Origin: Geothermovivens sp964644845
Lineage (GTDB): Bacteria; Zhuqueibacterota; Zhuqueibacteria; Oleimicrobiales; Geothermoviventaceae
Direction of reading: 5' to 3'
Assembly (NCBI GenBank): GCA_964644845.1
Contig: CAZXXS010000106.1
Coordinates: 1-61,042 of the forward strand
Length of the DNA: 61,042 bases
The translations under genes were made by a program, and so were the position numbers. Every line of letters starts with the position of its first letter. Position 1 is the stretch's first letter. The notes under the pieces were generated by a model, which was given only the letters and a program-made list of their open reading frames with translations, did not search any database and was not told where the DNA came from. Shown here in pieces: positions 9,998 through 19,500 of this stretch.

Positions 9998-11197
9998 TCA
10001 TTCAGACTCGACTTGGACGGGTCCTTTCACTTTGCCGATGAAAAGTGCGATCACGAACAGAATCGCAGCCATCAGCGCGGCAATCGGCATGCTTTGCTGA
10101 ACTGTTCGTCCTACGCTGACGCTCCCGATCAGTTTGGGAATGAACGTACCACCCAGCAAACCAACGGCGAAGATGATGCCGAACACACTCCCGAACAACC
10201 GCTGCTCAAACTTCGCAAAAGTCACCCCAACAACCGTGGGGAAAATGGGAGCAAACACCAGCCCCGTGAGGATGATCATTGCGATTGCCAGTCCGGGACT
10301 TTTGGTTCGCGAGAGCACAAGAATGGTCACGACCGAAACGAACGAGGTCGCGGCGATGACCTTTGTGCCAATGGTGGTGAGGTTGCGCACGAGCGAGCTG
10401 AGGAACCGTCCTACCATCATCGCCACACCGAACAGACTCAGAACAACACCGGCTTTTGCCACGGGGTTCGTCGCTCCCACGCTCTTGTAGAGCTCGGTCA
10501 TCAGCGGTTTAATCCAGGTCGCCATTGTGATTTCCAGCGAGATGTAGGCAAACAGGGCCACGGCCGCAATCAGAACAGCCCCTTCCGTCAGCAATTTGAC
10601 TGCCATCGAGAGCTCAAAGCCCGTGGACACTTGCGGGTACTGCGCGATCAAGGCCAAAACCAGGAACACAAGGACAACCACTGCAATGATTGTCAATGTG
10701 GTGCTGTAGCTCAGGCCAAGCGACCTCAGAAAGAACACGAAGATTAGCGGCGTCAGGACGTAGCCAAGCCCAAAAAAAGCGTTTCCGAGGTTGCTCGCCC
10801 GCGCGGGGTCTTTTCCCCCGAAAAGGACCACCGGGATGAGTGTGTTTCCGACCGTGTTCAGGCTCATCGCACCAACGCCAAGCAGCACGCACGAAATCAG
10901 GGCCACCGCGAAGCTCGGTGCGTAGGCCAGAAGCAGCATGCTCAAAGCGGTCACGACAAAACCAAGCACCGCGATTGGCTTGTGGCCGAATTTGTCCACA
11001 AGAGGCCCAACCACAAGTTGAACGACCACGTTGGTCAGGAAAAAGAGCATCACCATCGTGCCGATTTGAGAGTTGTCAATTCCAAGAGCAAGCTTCAGCT
11101 CTTCGGAAATGGCCCCGATGATGATGAACGTGACTGCCAATGTAAACACCGCTACCAGCGCTACCACAGCGCTCAGCCCCGTGCTCTTCTCGCTCAT
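9998..11197 (-). CDS. MFS transporter, sugar-porter type (FucP/GlcP-like)
   Basis: A 399-residue integral membrane protein with about 12 hydrophobic helices. It has the MFS loop signature 'GPLVDKFGHKP' between helices 2 and 3 (near residues 64-74) and 'NALFGLGY/NTVGNTLIP'-type segments of the FGHS/FucP-like group. It is the last gene of a minus-strand run with a Gfo/Idh dehydrogenase and two TIM-barrel sugar isomerases, so it most likely imports the sugar or polyol they act on, by proton symport. The start is ATG with AAGGAGGG four bases upstream. Substrate is inferred from neighbours only. Confidence 0.85.
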   Translation of the reverse strand: MSEKSTGLSAVVALVAVFTLAVTFIIIGAISEELKLALGIDNSQIGTMVMLFFLTNVVVQLVVGPLVDKFGHKPIAVLGFVVTALSMLLLAYAPSFAVALISCVLLGVGAMSLNTVGNTLIPVVLFGGKDPARASNLGNAFFGLGYVLTPLIFVFFLRSLGLSYSTTLTIIAVVVLVFLVLALIAQYPQVSTGFELSMAVKLLTEGAVLIAAVALFAYISLEITMATWIKPLMTELYKSVGATNPVAKAGVVLSLFGVAMMVGRFLSSLVRNLTTIGTKVIAATSFVSVVTILVLSRTKSPGLAIAMIILTGLVFAPIFPTVVGVTFAKFEQRLFGSVFGIIFAVGLLGGTFIPKLIGSVSVGRTVQQSMPIAALMAAILFVIALFIGKVKGPVQVESE

Positions 11198-11365
11198 GCT
11201 GCCCTCCTTCTAAGCTGCGGTTGAACACCAAACTCTGAACTCCAAAAGCCCCAGTCCGTGTGCACAACAACGCCCGACTCACGTACGAAACCCGTTTCGC
11301 TCGTCAAACCTCGGGAGTCTCCTGTCCCCGCAGCCATTCACAATCCCCCTTCGCGCCATCGGAGG

Positions 11366-12511
11366 TCAAAGGCTCAAGGCCACCCAGCCTCGGGTTCGGT
11401 GGCTCTCCACCACGGCTTCTACGAAAACGTTTTCCACGTAACCGTCGTACAGTGTCGCCAAAAGCGGTTTCCTGTTACGATCCAGTATGCAGCTGTAGAA
11501 ATCGATTACCGCGTTCTTGAAGGCGTCCGGGTAGCCTTCTTCGTGACCTCCCGGGTAGTGCACAAAAGGTGCAACCTCTTCGGAGACCAACCCCGGATCC
11601 CGCATCAACACCTCGTTCGGCTTATCTCGGAATCCGATGATTAGCCGATTTGGATCCTCTTCAAACCACTCCAGTGACGCATTCTGGCCGTCAACGCGAA
11701 CGTGCAGTCCGTTCTTCTTGCCAGCCGTCACTTGGGAAACCGTGATGGAGCCAGGGACCTCACCCTCCAGCGTCAACAAGATGGTTGCGTAGTCTTCCGT
11801 GCTGATCTCTACCTGCTCGAAGGACTGTTCCGCCTGTTTGGCGAAAGTCACCACTTCGCCCTTTGGCTTCTTGCGGACCGGGTGCACGGTCTTCATCCGA
11901 GCGTTCACCTCGGTAACCTTCCTGCCCGTCAGGTACTGAAGGAGGTCAGCCGCGTGCGTGCCAATGTCACCCACCGCCCGCGTCGGTCCGGCCAGCTCCG
12001 GTTCGAGGCGCCAGTTGTAGTCTGTGTCGTAGATCAGCCAGTCCTGGAGATATTCCGCGTGTACAGCAAAGATCCGCCCCAGCTCGCCTCGTTCGATTCG
12101 CTTTTTCGCCTCGATCACAAGGGGATGCATGCGGTAGTTGTACATTACGCCGGCAACAACGCTTTTTCGCGCTGCCAGATCAACGAGTTCTTTCGCCTCG
12201 GCCGCCGTGATCGTGAGTGGCTTTTCCGAAAGCAGGTGAATGTTCGCCTCGAGAACTTTCTTGTTGATTTCGTAGTGAAGCGCATTCGGCGTGCAATTGT
12301 GGACCACGTCGACCTTTCCGTCCCTCAAAAGCTCGTCGACGGATTGGTAAACCCGCGGGATTCCGTACTTGGCCGCGAAACGCTCACCCTTCTCCTTGCT
12401 TCGCGACACAACCGCTTCCACGCGTCCGAGCCCGGACCTGAGAATCGCTTCCACATGGGCGGGTCCAATGAACCCGAGTCCGATGACCGCCGCTTTCAGC
12501 TTCTCAGCCAT
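11366..12511 (-). CDS. Gfo/Idh/MocA family oxidoreductase
   Basis: A 381-residue NAD(P)-dependent sugar or inositol dehydrogenase. The Rossmann motif 'VIGLGFIGPAH' lies at the N-terminus, 'SEKPLTI' (family motif EKP with the conserved lysine) near residue 96, and the catalytic-region motif 'DIGTHAADLLQYL' with its conserved histidine near 185. I chose ATG at 12511 over the in-frame TTG one codon upstream because GGAGGG lies at normal distance. It sits between a TIM-barrel isomerase gene and the MFS transporter gene. Such pairs oxidise a sugar at C3 or a cyclitol and then isomerise or eliminate it. The exact substrate is unknown. Confidence 0.9.
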   Translation of the reverse strand: MAEKLKAAVIGLGFIGPAHVEAILRSGLGRVEAVVSRSKEKGERFAAKYGIPRVYQSVDELLRDGKVDVVHNCTPNALHYEINKKVLEANIHLLSEKPLTITAAEAKELVDLAARKSVVAGVMYNYRMHPLVIEAKKRIERGELGRIFAVHAEYLQDWLIYDTDYNWRLEPELAGPTRAVGDIGTHAADLLQYLTGRKVTEVNARMKTVHPVRKKPKGEVVTFAKQAEQSFEQVEISTEDYATILLTLEGEVPGSITVSQVTAGKKNGLHVRVDGQNASLEWFEEDPNRLIIGFRDKPNEVLMRDPGLVSEEVAPFVHYPGGHEEGYPDAFKNAVIDFYSCILDRNRKPLLATLYDGYVENVFVEAVVESHRTRGWVALSL

Positions 12512-12540
12512 CAATCAGCCCTCCTGCACAATTCGTCCGG

Positions 12541-13503
12541 CTACGCCCACCACATCTCACCGGCTTTCTCACGGATCACCAGGTTGTTCAGAAAGTCCAC
12601 GGCCTTCTGAAAGCCCTCGTTCACGCTCATCAAGGCGTCTTCGTGCTCGATGCTGAGCGCACCGTCGTAGCCAATGGCCCTCAGCGTGCTGATGAAATCG
12701 CGCCAGAACTGCTCGCCGTGTCCGTAGCCAACCGTCCGGAAACTCCACGAGCGTTCGAACACCTTGTCGTAACTCTTGGTGTCCAGGACTCCGTTCACTC
12801 GCGTGTTTGCCGGATCAACCCGCGTGTCCTTCGCGTGGACGTGGTAGATGGCTCCCTTCAGCGCTCGCACTGCCTCGATTGGATCGATCCCCTGCCAGAA
12901 CAGGTGGCTGGGGTCAAAGTTAGCACCAATCGCCTCGCCACAGGCTTCCCGCACTCGGAGCAGCGTCTCCGGATTGTACACGACGAATCCCGGGTGCATC
13001 TCGAAACAAATGCGCACCCCTTTGCTCGCCGCGAACTCCGCTTCCTTTTGCCAGTAGGGAATCACCTTCTCCTTCCACTGCCACTCCAGGATTTCCAAAA
13101 AGTCGGGCGGCCACGGGCACGTGACCCAGTTGGGATACTTGTCCCCTTCGTGGGACCCAGGGCAGCCGCTGAACGTGTTGACATTTTTGACGCCAAGCTG
13201 GCTCGCTACCTCGATTGTGGCTCGCTGGTAGGCGTGGTGTTCCTCAGCGATCTCTTTGTTCGGGTGCAAAGGGTTGGCGTGGCACGACAAGGCGCTAATT
13301 TCCAATCCCGCTTTGTCGACCAATTTCCCGATTTCCGCGACCTTTTTCGGATCCTTCGCCAGCTCCAGCGCGTCACCGTGGGCCGTGCCCGGGTAATTCC
13401 CCAGACCAATTTCCACAGCCTGAACTCCAGCCTTCTTTACGTACTCCAGCGCTTCCTTCAGCGACTTCTGCCCGAACAGAACCATGAAGACGCCAACCTT
13501 CAT
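12541..13503 (-). CDS. Xylose-isomerase-like TIM-barrel sugar isomerase/epimerase
   Basis: A 320-residue AP-endonuclease-2 fold enzyme with 'VEIGLGNYPGTAHGD' near the first strands, 'SCHANPLHP', a metal-ligand glutamate in 'ICFEMHPGFVVY', 'GANFDPSHLFWQGIDP' (Asp and His ligands), 'YHVHAKDTRV' and the last ligand in 'LSIEHED'. These give the usual Glu/Asp/His/Glu divalent-metal site. The start is ATG after GGGAGG. It lies 29 bases upstream of the Gfo/Idh gene in the same direction, and is preceded by the Tat-exported homologue. It may be an inosose or 3-keto-sugar isomerase or lyase; the family does not fix the reaction. Confidence 0.85.
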   Translation of the reverse strand: MKVGVFMVLFGQKSLKEALEYVKKAGVQAVEIGLGNYPGTAHGDALELAKDPKKVAEIGKLVDKAGLEISALSCHANPLHPNKEIAEEHHAYQRATIEVASQLGVKNVNTFSGCPGSHEGDKYPNWVTCPWPPDFLEILEWQWKEKVIPYWQKEAEFAASKGVRICFEMHPGFVVYNPETLLRVREACGEAIGANFDPSHLFWQGIDPIEAVRALKGAIYHVHAKDTRVDPANTRVNGVLDTKSYDKVFERSWSFRTVGYGHGEQFWRDFISTLRAIGYDGALSIEHEDALMSVNEGFQKAVDFLNNLVIREKAGEMWWA

Positions 13504-13545
13504 CGCTCAGCCTCCCTTGCTTGGTAAGACGCCTCAAGCTTTCCG

Positions 13546-14403
13546 CTACGCTGTGGCTTTCGCAATGGCTTCTTTCGTTACCTGGACGCATCTGGCCAGG
13601 TACGGCATGACATCATCGGGATGTGCCTCGTACTCGATGGAGCAAAAACCATCGAAGTTCGCCGCCCGCAGCGCCTTGAAAAATCCTACAAAATCCAGTT
13701 TCCCCTCACCGAACACGGGCCATTCCCCTTCCACACCGGCCCAATCCTTCACGTGAACCCCGTACAGACGATCCTTTAAGGCCTGCACCGCCTCCACAGG
13801 GTCGACACCTGCCCGCAAGTAGTGCCCGGTGTCAATGCAGGCCCCGATCCACTTGTGATGTCCCTCCACGGCCTTCAGAATATCTTCAGGGGTAGCGTAA
13901 CGGGATTTCGGCCCGTGATTGTGAATCGCCAGTTTGACGCCGTACTCCTCCACCAGCTCATCCAGATTGTCGAATGACTCCGGTTTTGGATCAGCGCTCA
14001 TGATTTTGAAACCCATCTTCTTCGCAAATTCGAAGTAGACGCGGTTCGCCTCCTTGTCCGCACCGAAACCCACCACACCGTACGCGTCAAAGGTCACGTC
14101 GTTTTGCTTCAAAAGCGCCTTCAGTTCATCCACGGCGGCGTCATCCGAATCAGGGGGGAAATGACCGGGGAAAATCTCGATGTACCGCAATCCCAGCTCG
14201 TGCACCTTCCCGATGGCTTCCTGCACGCTCATTTTCCGCAGCGAGTAACTCTGCATCCCCAGCCGTAGGCTCCACGCCCCCGCCTGACTCGCCTTCTCCT
14301 TCTGTTTTGCACAGCCCGCCACTCCCAAGACAGCCACACCGGCAACCCCAACCGCGGTCCGGCCCAAGAACTCCCGTCTCGACAGTGACTGCTTCGTTCT
14401 CAT
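13546..14403 (-). CDS. Tat-exported lipoprotein, xylose-isomerase-like TIM barrel
   Basis: A 285-residue protein starting at ATG 14403, with AGGAGGAA just upstream; longer readings into 14637 run through the promoter and lack a ribosome site. The N-terminus has a twin-arginine motif (SRREFLG, residues 8-14), a hydrophobic stretch and the lipobox VAGC with Cys31, so it should be folded in the cytoplasm, exported by Tat and lipidated. The mature part is a sugar isomerase/epimerase barrel: 'GLRYIEIFPGH', 'KLAIHNHGPKS', 'GACIDTGHYLRAGVDP', 'YGVHVKDWAG' and 'CSIEYEAHPDD' provide the metal ligands. It is the first gene of the four-gene sugar operon. A periplasmic location is unusual for a sugar isomerase and suggests extracytoplasmic processing before import. 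Confidence 0.87.
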   Translation of the reverse strand: MRTKQSLSRREFLGRTAVGVAGVAVLGVAGCAKQKEKASQAGAWSLRLGMQSYSLRKMSVQEAIGKVHELGLRYIEIFPGHFPPDSDDAAVDELKALLKQNDVTFDAYGVVGFGADKEANRVYFEFAKKMGFKIMSADPKPESFDNLDELVEEYGVKLAIHNHGPKSRYATPEDILKAVEGHHKWIGACIDTGHYLRAGVDPVEAVQALKDRLYGVHVKDWAGVEGEWPVFGEGKLDFVGFFKALRAANFDGFCSIEYEAHPDDVMPYLARCVQVTKEAIAKATA

Positions 14404-15513
14404 TGGCTTCCTCCTAAACTCGGCATGCGCACCCTTTTGCTCTTTTCTCCTCAATTCAGAATGTCCTGCGTGAATCTGACGCGCAGACGCTCGTCTCTCG
14501 CGTTCGCCCCGTTCCTTCCCCCGACTCCCCCGCGAACCGCGTGTTCTGACGCTTCCCCAACCCGGTAGATTCTCAGCTTCTGTTTGAACTTTTCTCTTTT
14601 CGCAACTCAAGTTACACAATTGTCGTGGCTGTGTCAAGAAGAAACAGTCTCAACCATTTCACGACTTCGCCGTACGCTCATGCCCACTCTCGCAACCCAC
14701 TCGCCCGCCTCTGCTGAAACCGTTTCGAGGCCACACTCAGCGCTCCAAGGCCACCGCCGGACCTTTCCACCCCCAGGCAGGTTCGAACAAGGATCCGTTG
14801 AAACCGGCTGAGTCACACGCTTGTCCCTGCAGGGTCTTTCCGAACCCCAGAGCTTCCATTTCCCGGCGATCCGGAAAAGCAATCCAGAACTTCGGGGCTC
14901 TTGTCTTTCGCTTAGGGAAAATTCGGTCGTACCAGGCATGCGCTTACCCCCCGTGCACCGGCTACCAGCTCCGGTTACCTGTGGCCCCACAAGACAGCGG
15001 AAGCAACCCTTGATTTTTCGCCTCTTTGCCAAGATTTCCGCGTGCCCCGCCTGGCCCTACTGCGAACTACAAACGCCTTTCCACGACAGACAAGGAACCC
15101 GGGCCTTGCTTTGTCTCTCCAAACATGTCCGCCAGCGGATTGGTGAAAAGACGTTTCCGCATCTGGTGGCAGGAATCCCCCGTACCACCGGGCCGGCAGG
15201 TGAGTTCCCCAGGGCACTTGGGAGGCCAACATCGCTGGTCCGTAGGCCTTTTCTTCCCCCTCGGTGTGCGCTTTTGCCCCTCTTTCGTGGTCTCGGGGTT
15301 AGTTGCGGATTCGTCTCGTCTTGGTTGCCGGGACGGTGACGTCCAGCCGCGCAGCAGGGCCGACCCTGCTTACCAACTGCTTTTTGATGAAGAAACGGCA
15401 CAAGGACAGCGGCTGAGAAAACGCCTCGCACTTCTTCCAAGTAGCTGAACGTTCGGTACCCCTTTCCAAGAGTGGTCCAGGAAGTCCTCGATGCTCCTCC
15501 CCTCACTCCCCAT
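14404..15513. other. 1.1-kb gap with no supportable gene
   Basis: Apart from the promoter at 14609-14637 I see nothing recognisable. Open frames here (for example 14821-15339 plus, 15057-15506 minus) are short, have odd composition rich in Pro/Arg/Ser, and no ribosome site or known motif. A short segment near 14800-14815 (GAAACCGGCTGAG) resembles one arm of the hairpin at 60963-60980. Confidence 0.5.
14609..14637 (-). promoter_or_regulatory. Sigma-70-type promoter of the sugar operon
   Basis: Read on the minus strand: perfect -35 TTGACA (14632-14637), a 17-base spacer containing the palindrome ACAATTGT, and -10 TAACTT (14609-14614). It lies about 200 bases before the ATG of the Tat lipoprotein, the first gene of the operon. 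Confidence 0.6.
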
Positions 15514-16503
15514 TCAAAGATGCAATTCGATGATGTCTCCGTCTTCCAGCACGTATTCCCGATTCACACGCTGTCCCTCAAACTTGCGTGGCCCCCACAC
15601 GCGTGCAAACCGTAGCCTCTCCACGAAGTCCTTGTGCACCGAAGCCGCAAAATCCACCAGCGTCGCACCTCGCCGAAACACAAACGGCCGCGTCAGATCC
15701 GGTTCCTTACCGGGAGGCTTCGAGTACACCCGTACCAGTTCCAGCAGATCGAACAGCGAACGTCGCAGCTCCCCCACGCCCTCACCGCTCTCCAGACCAA
15801 CCGGTCGAAACGGGAAGCGTCCTTCGAGCAATTCCCTCAACACCCCCGCATTTTCTCTCCCGCCTGGCACATCCAGGTGCGTGCCCACGATCAGCGTACG
15901 CTTTTCAGCCACGCTTGCGTAAGGATTTCTCTCCACTTCCTTGGGCACGGGTTTCACCTTGTGTTCTTCCAGAATCGCCAACCCCTCCTCCAGCTCCTCC
16001 AGTACCTGCTCGGAACCGAGGTTCACAACCAGAAGGACAGCGTCTGAGACCCGGATGATGCCCGTAACCCACGGCTCCATGTACTCGCGACTCAGCGGCG
16101 GGAGATCCACAAGCTGAATCTGGACATTTTCAAAGGGCATCATTCCGGGCTGTGGACGCCTGGTAGTGAACGGGTAGTCCGCCACCTCCGGAGTCGCACG
16201 CGTCAGCGTCGCCACCAGCCGCGACTTTCCGGTATTCGGCAAACCAGCCAGGGTGATCTGGCCGGCCCCTTCTTTTTCCACGTACGTCGTGTAACCCCGC
16301 GCTCCCCCTTTGCGCCCGCGGTGGGCCTCTTCCTTCAGCTTGGCGATTTTGCGCTTTAGCTCCGCCTGAAGCTTTTCGGTGCCCTTGTGCTTGGGCATAA
16401 TTGCCAGCATCTGCTTCAGCGCTTCGAGTTTCTCCGGAGCTGTGCGCGCTTCTCTGTACCGTTGTTCGGCCTCAAAGTATTGCGGCGGAAGATTCGCAGG
16501 CAT
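15514..16503 (-). CDS. DRG/OBG-type GTPase with C-terminal TGS domain
   Basis: A 329-residue protein. A basic N-terminal helical region (residues 1-70, with KLKEEAHRGRKGGARGY as in DRG proteins) precedes the G domain: G1 GLPNTGKS (87-94), effector region DYPFTTRRPQPG, G3 'LVDLPPL' (131-137), and a probable G4 'GTHLD' near residue 208. Residues from about 255 onward form a TGS domain, ending with 'YVLEDGDIIELHL'. DRG-like GTPases bind ribosomes or RNA in translation-related roles. G3 reads DLPPL instead of DxPG and G4 reads THLD instead of NKxD or TKxD, so nucleotide specificity may be relaxed. It lies downstream of the C25 peptidase gene, in the same direction, with a 75-base gap. Confidence 0.85.
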   Translation of the reverse strand: MPANLPPQYFEAEQRYREARTAPEKLEALKQMLAIMPKHKGTEKLQAELKRKIAKLKEEAHRGRKGGARGYTTYVEKEGAGQITLAGLPNTGKSRLVATLTRATPEVADYPFTTRRPQPGMMPFENVQIQLVDLPPLSREYMEPWVTGIIRVSDAVLLVVNLGSEQVLEELEEGLAILEEHKVKPVPKEVERNPYASVAEKRTLIVGTHLDVPGGRENAGVLRELLEGRFPFRPVGLESGEGVGELRRSLFDLLELVRVYSKPPGKEPDLTRPFVFRRGATLVDFAASVHKDFVERLRFARVWGPRKFEGQRVNREYVLEDGDIIELHL

Positions 16504-16578
16504 CTCCCTGACTCCTCATCTCCGGCCACACTGGGTTCCCAGTCCCGACTCACTTCGCAACGTGGGACACCGCTCCCA

Positions 16579-19500
16579 TTACCGGAGAAGCACGACTTTC
16601 CTGGTGGCAAACCATCCGGCGTCCGGCGACCAGGCCCTCACTACGTACACACCAGACGGAACCGAATCTCCCCTGCTGTCCGTACCCCGCCAGGTCACGG
16701 TGTGCTTTCCGACCTGCAGCTGCCCGTTGAGAAGTGTGACCACCCGTCTGCCCAACATGTCGTACACAACCAACCGTACATTTCCAGCCTTCGGCACGAT
16801 CAACCCAACCCTTACCGAGCTGTTGAAAGGATTCGGATACGGCGCGGTCAGCTCGAACCTTTCTGGCAAGTCATCCGCCTCAGCTCCCGCAACTTCCGTT
16901 GCCACGCTGTGCTCCACCCCAGAGACAACCTCGATGTCGTCGATGTACACACCCTCAGCTTGTGTGTCACCGTCGCTTACAAACTTGAAGCACAGCCGCG
17001 TTTGGCTGCCCGGCGTAAGAAAGCTCAAATCGTACACGTACGGCAACCAATCGTTCCCCATCAGCTTCCCGGGCAAAGCTCCGCCGCTTCCGATGAAGTC
17101 CAGTGTCTTCCACGAACCGTCCGGCAGAAGCACACGCACGTACAGGCCGTCCACTCCGTAAATGGCTACATCGTACCAGCACCAAAATGTCAGTTTTGCG
17201 CTCTGCCCCACAGTGAACGGCAACGTCACCAAGGAATCCGCCATGCCCGCCACGTACTCCCGCGTCCGCGCATTTCCACAGTAGAACGCCGAGGGCGCCG
17301 AGTGAAAGCGTGCCTCCGTCAACTGCCACGAGAGCGTGTCGAGCTGACTCAGCGTTTCGTCCCAACGGCTGAGTGCCGAGCAGCTGTCCACGAAGCCCGT
17401 CCTGCCGACCGTAACCTGTACCGTGTCACAACTTCGGAATCGCCCCCCGTTTGCTTCCACAGTTACTTCAACAAGCGGAAACCACGGTGAGGGTGCCGAG
17501 GCGCCCACCGAGACCGCCGCTCCGACATTCACCGTGTTCCCTGATGCAAGGCACGATCCTCCACAGCACGTCACGGGCCCCTCTTCGATCTGCAGCGCCC
17601 GGTCCAGCGATTGAAACCGCACCCTGACGTCACACGCTGCTCCCAATCCGTCGTTCCTCAAACCGAACACAAATTCCCCGTTTTCCCCGGGGTCAATTCG
17701 TCCGTTCTGCCCGTTGATTCCGACCAGAAACACACGCACCCGCGGCCAGCCGACTGGGATCGCCACCCGCACGTCGCGTCCCGGCATATCGAGAACAACG
17801 CTCGCCCGTGCACCGTCCTGAACCGAATCCTCAACTGCGACAGCGAACGGCCCTACCCAGCTGCTGTCGCCAGGGTTCAACGCTCTGACCTCAGCCCTGC
17901 CGCTCGTCACGTTCAACCAGGGCGTTTGGCTCGCCAGAGAAATTGTGCCCACAGGACTGCCTTCCCTCCCGCTGTTCCGCACGAGAAACCACAGTTCTGA
18001 GGATGTACCCGGGTTCAGAAGCCCGTCGGCTACTTCATCTTCGACGCGGCTGCCCGCAACCGCGAGGTAGGCATCCGCTGTGGTGACCACAGCCCGGCCT
18101 TCGTAGGGCAAGAGATTCCGCCCAGTCACGACCACTTTCCCGGTTACACCCGGCTCCAGAGAATCCACCGGCACACTCGCGAAACCCGCCGCATCTGCGA
18201 AAGCAATTCCGAGCAACCTGCCGCCTTGCGAAACAGCAACTCGAGCGCCCGAGCAAGGCTTACCATCCGCAGACACAAGTACCTCCACGCTCGTCGCGCC
18301 CGCCGAGATTGTGTCGGGATGGTGAACGCTCAACTCCGCCGGTACATCGGTCCAGAGCGGTAGTTCCGGATCCCCAAGCAGGTTGATTTCGTATTCGCAC
18401 CATCGGTACACGTTTTCCTGCCTGGCAAAAGGCATGTAGTAGGCCTTTGCCAGTGCGAGCGCCCGTCCCACCTCAACCACATTTTCCTGGAACACGAACC
18501 GGTAGAACTGCTGGTCAAATCGGTCAGAGTACCCAAAATGAGGGTTCCCCGGCGACCCCCAACCGTACCGGGAATTGCCGATGAACGCGACCGCACCACC
18601 GTTCGGATTGTTGACAAAATCCTCGGCAATGCACTCCAGATCGAAAGCAGCAGGCCAGCAGCCAATCGAGTAAACTAGGGGTAGCCGACTCCCGTTCGTC
18701 AGCCCCTGCACATCCGAGCGTCGCAGGTACCCCTGCCCCACACCCATCACCGTGTACCAGGCGTGGCCGTCGTGGTTCACGAAATTGTAGCCGGTGTTCA
18801 ACGCTTCAACCACAGCCTCCACGCTCTCATTCCCGAGCGACTCGTACAGCTTGGTAATCGGATCAAATCGCTCGGGCACGTAAAGTAAATCGATCAGATT
18901 CTTGCCCTCCCCCGAATCCGTGTACGGATTGTTCCAGAGCACTTCGCCGAGGAACAACATCTTCAGAACCGTTCGTGGGTCCGGCGCCCTCTCGTACACG
19001 CTGTCTTTCCACACGAACGTCCGCACTTCGTCGTAGGTTTGGACCGGCGCTCGCCCCACGTACACGTCCGGGAAACCGTCCACGCCATCGTCTACCTCGC
19101 CAAACACACCGTTTCCGTTGGCCTCCCAGGAACCGTCCAGGTCCGAAAAATAAAGATCACAGGGGATGTTATTCTCGTTGTCCGCGTAGTTTGCCTCACA
19201 GTCCATCGCAAAAGCGTACCGCATCGGAACGGTCCAGACGTCACCGCCGAGCAGCACCCAGCGCGTTCCCCACTCACGCCGGGCAAATTTCAGGAACTCC
19301 CGGATCTGTTCCTGATGATCAAACCCCGCGAAATTCCGGTAGATCCATTCAACGGAAACCGCCTTCGCAGTCACCCCTTTCTCATTTTTCCAGCGCACCA
19401 GGGGCTCAAAAGTCGGCACGAATGACTCAGACGTGACCACGACGTACTCCGCGAACGGCAAATCCCGGATCGAAGCGGATTCTTGACGCGTACCAGCTTC

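Noticed and set aside
13546..14637. A longer 363-residue reading of the Tat-lipoprotein gene
   Set aside because: The first 78 residues are Arg/Gly/Glu-rich and run through the promoter to its -35. The Tat motif begins right after ATG 14403, which has a strong ribosome site.
14821..15339. A 172-codon frame in the gap after the sugar operon
   Set aside because: No ribosome site, no recognisable motif, and composition like the other non-coding gaps.
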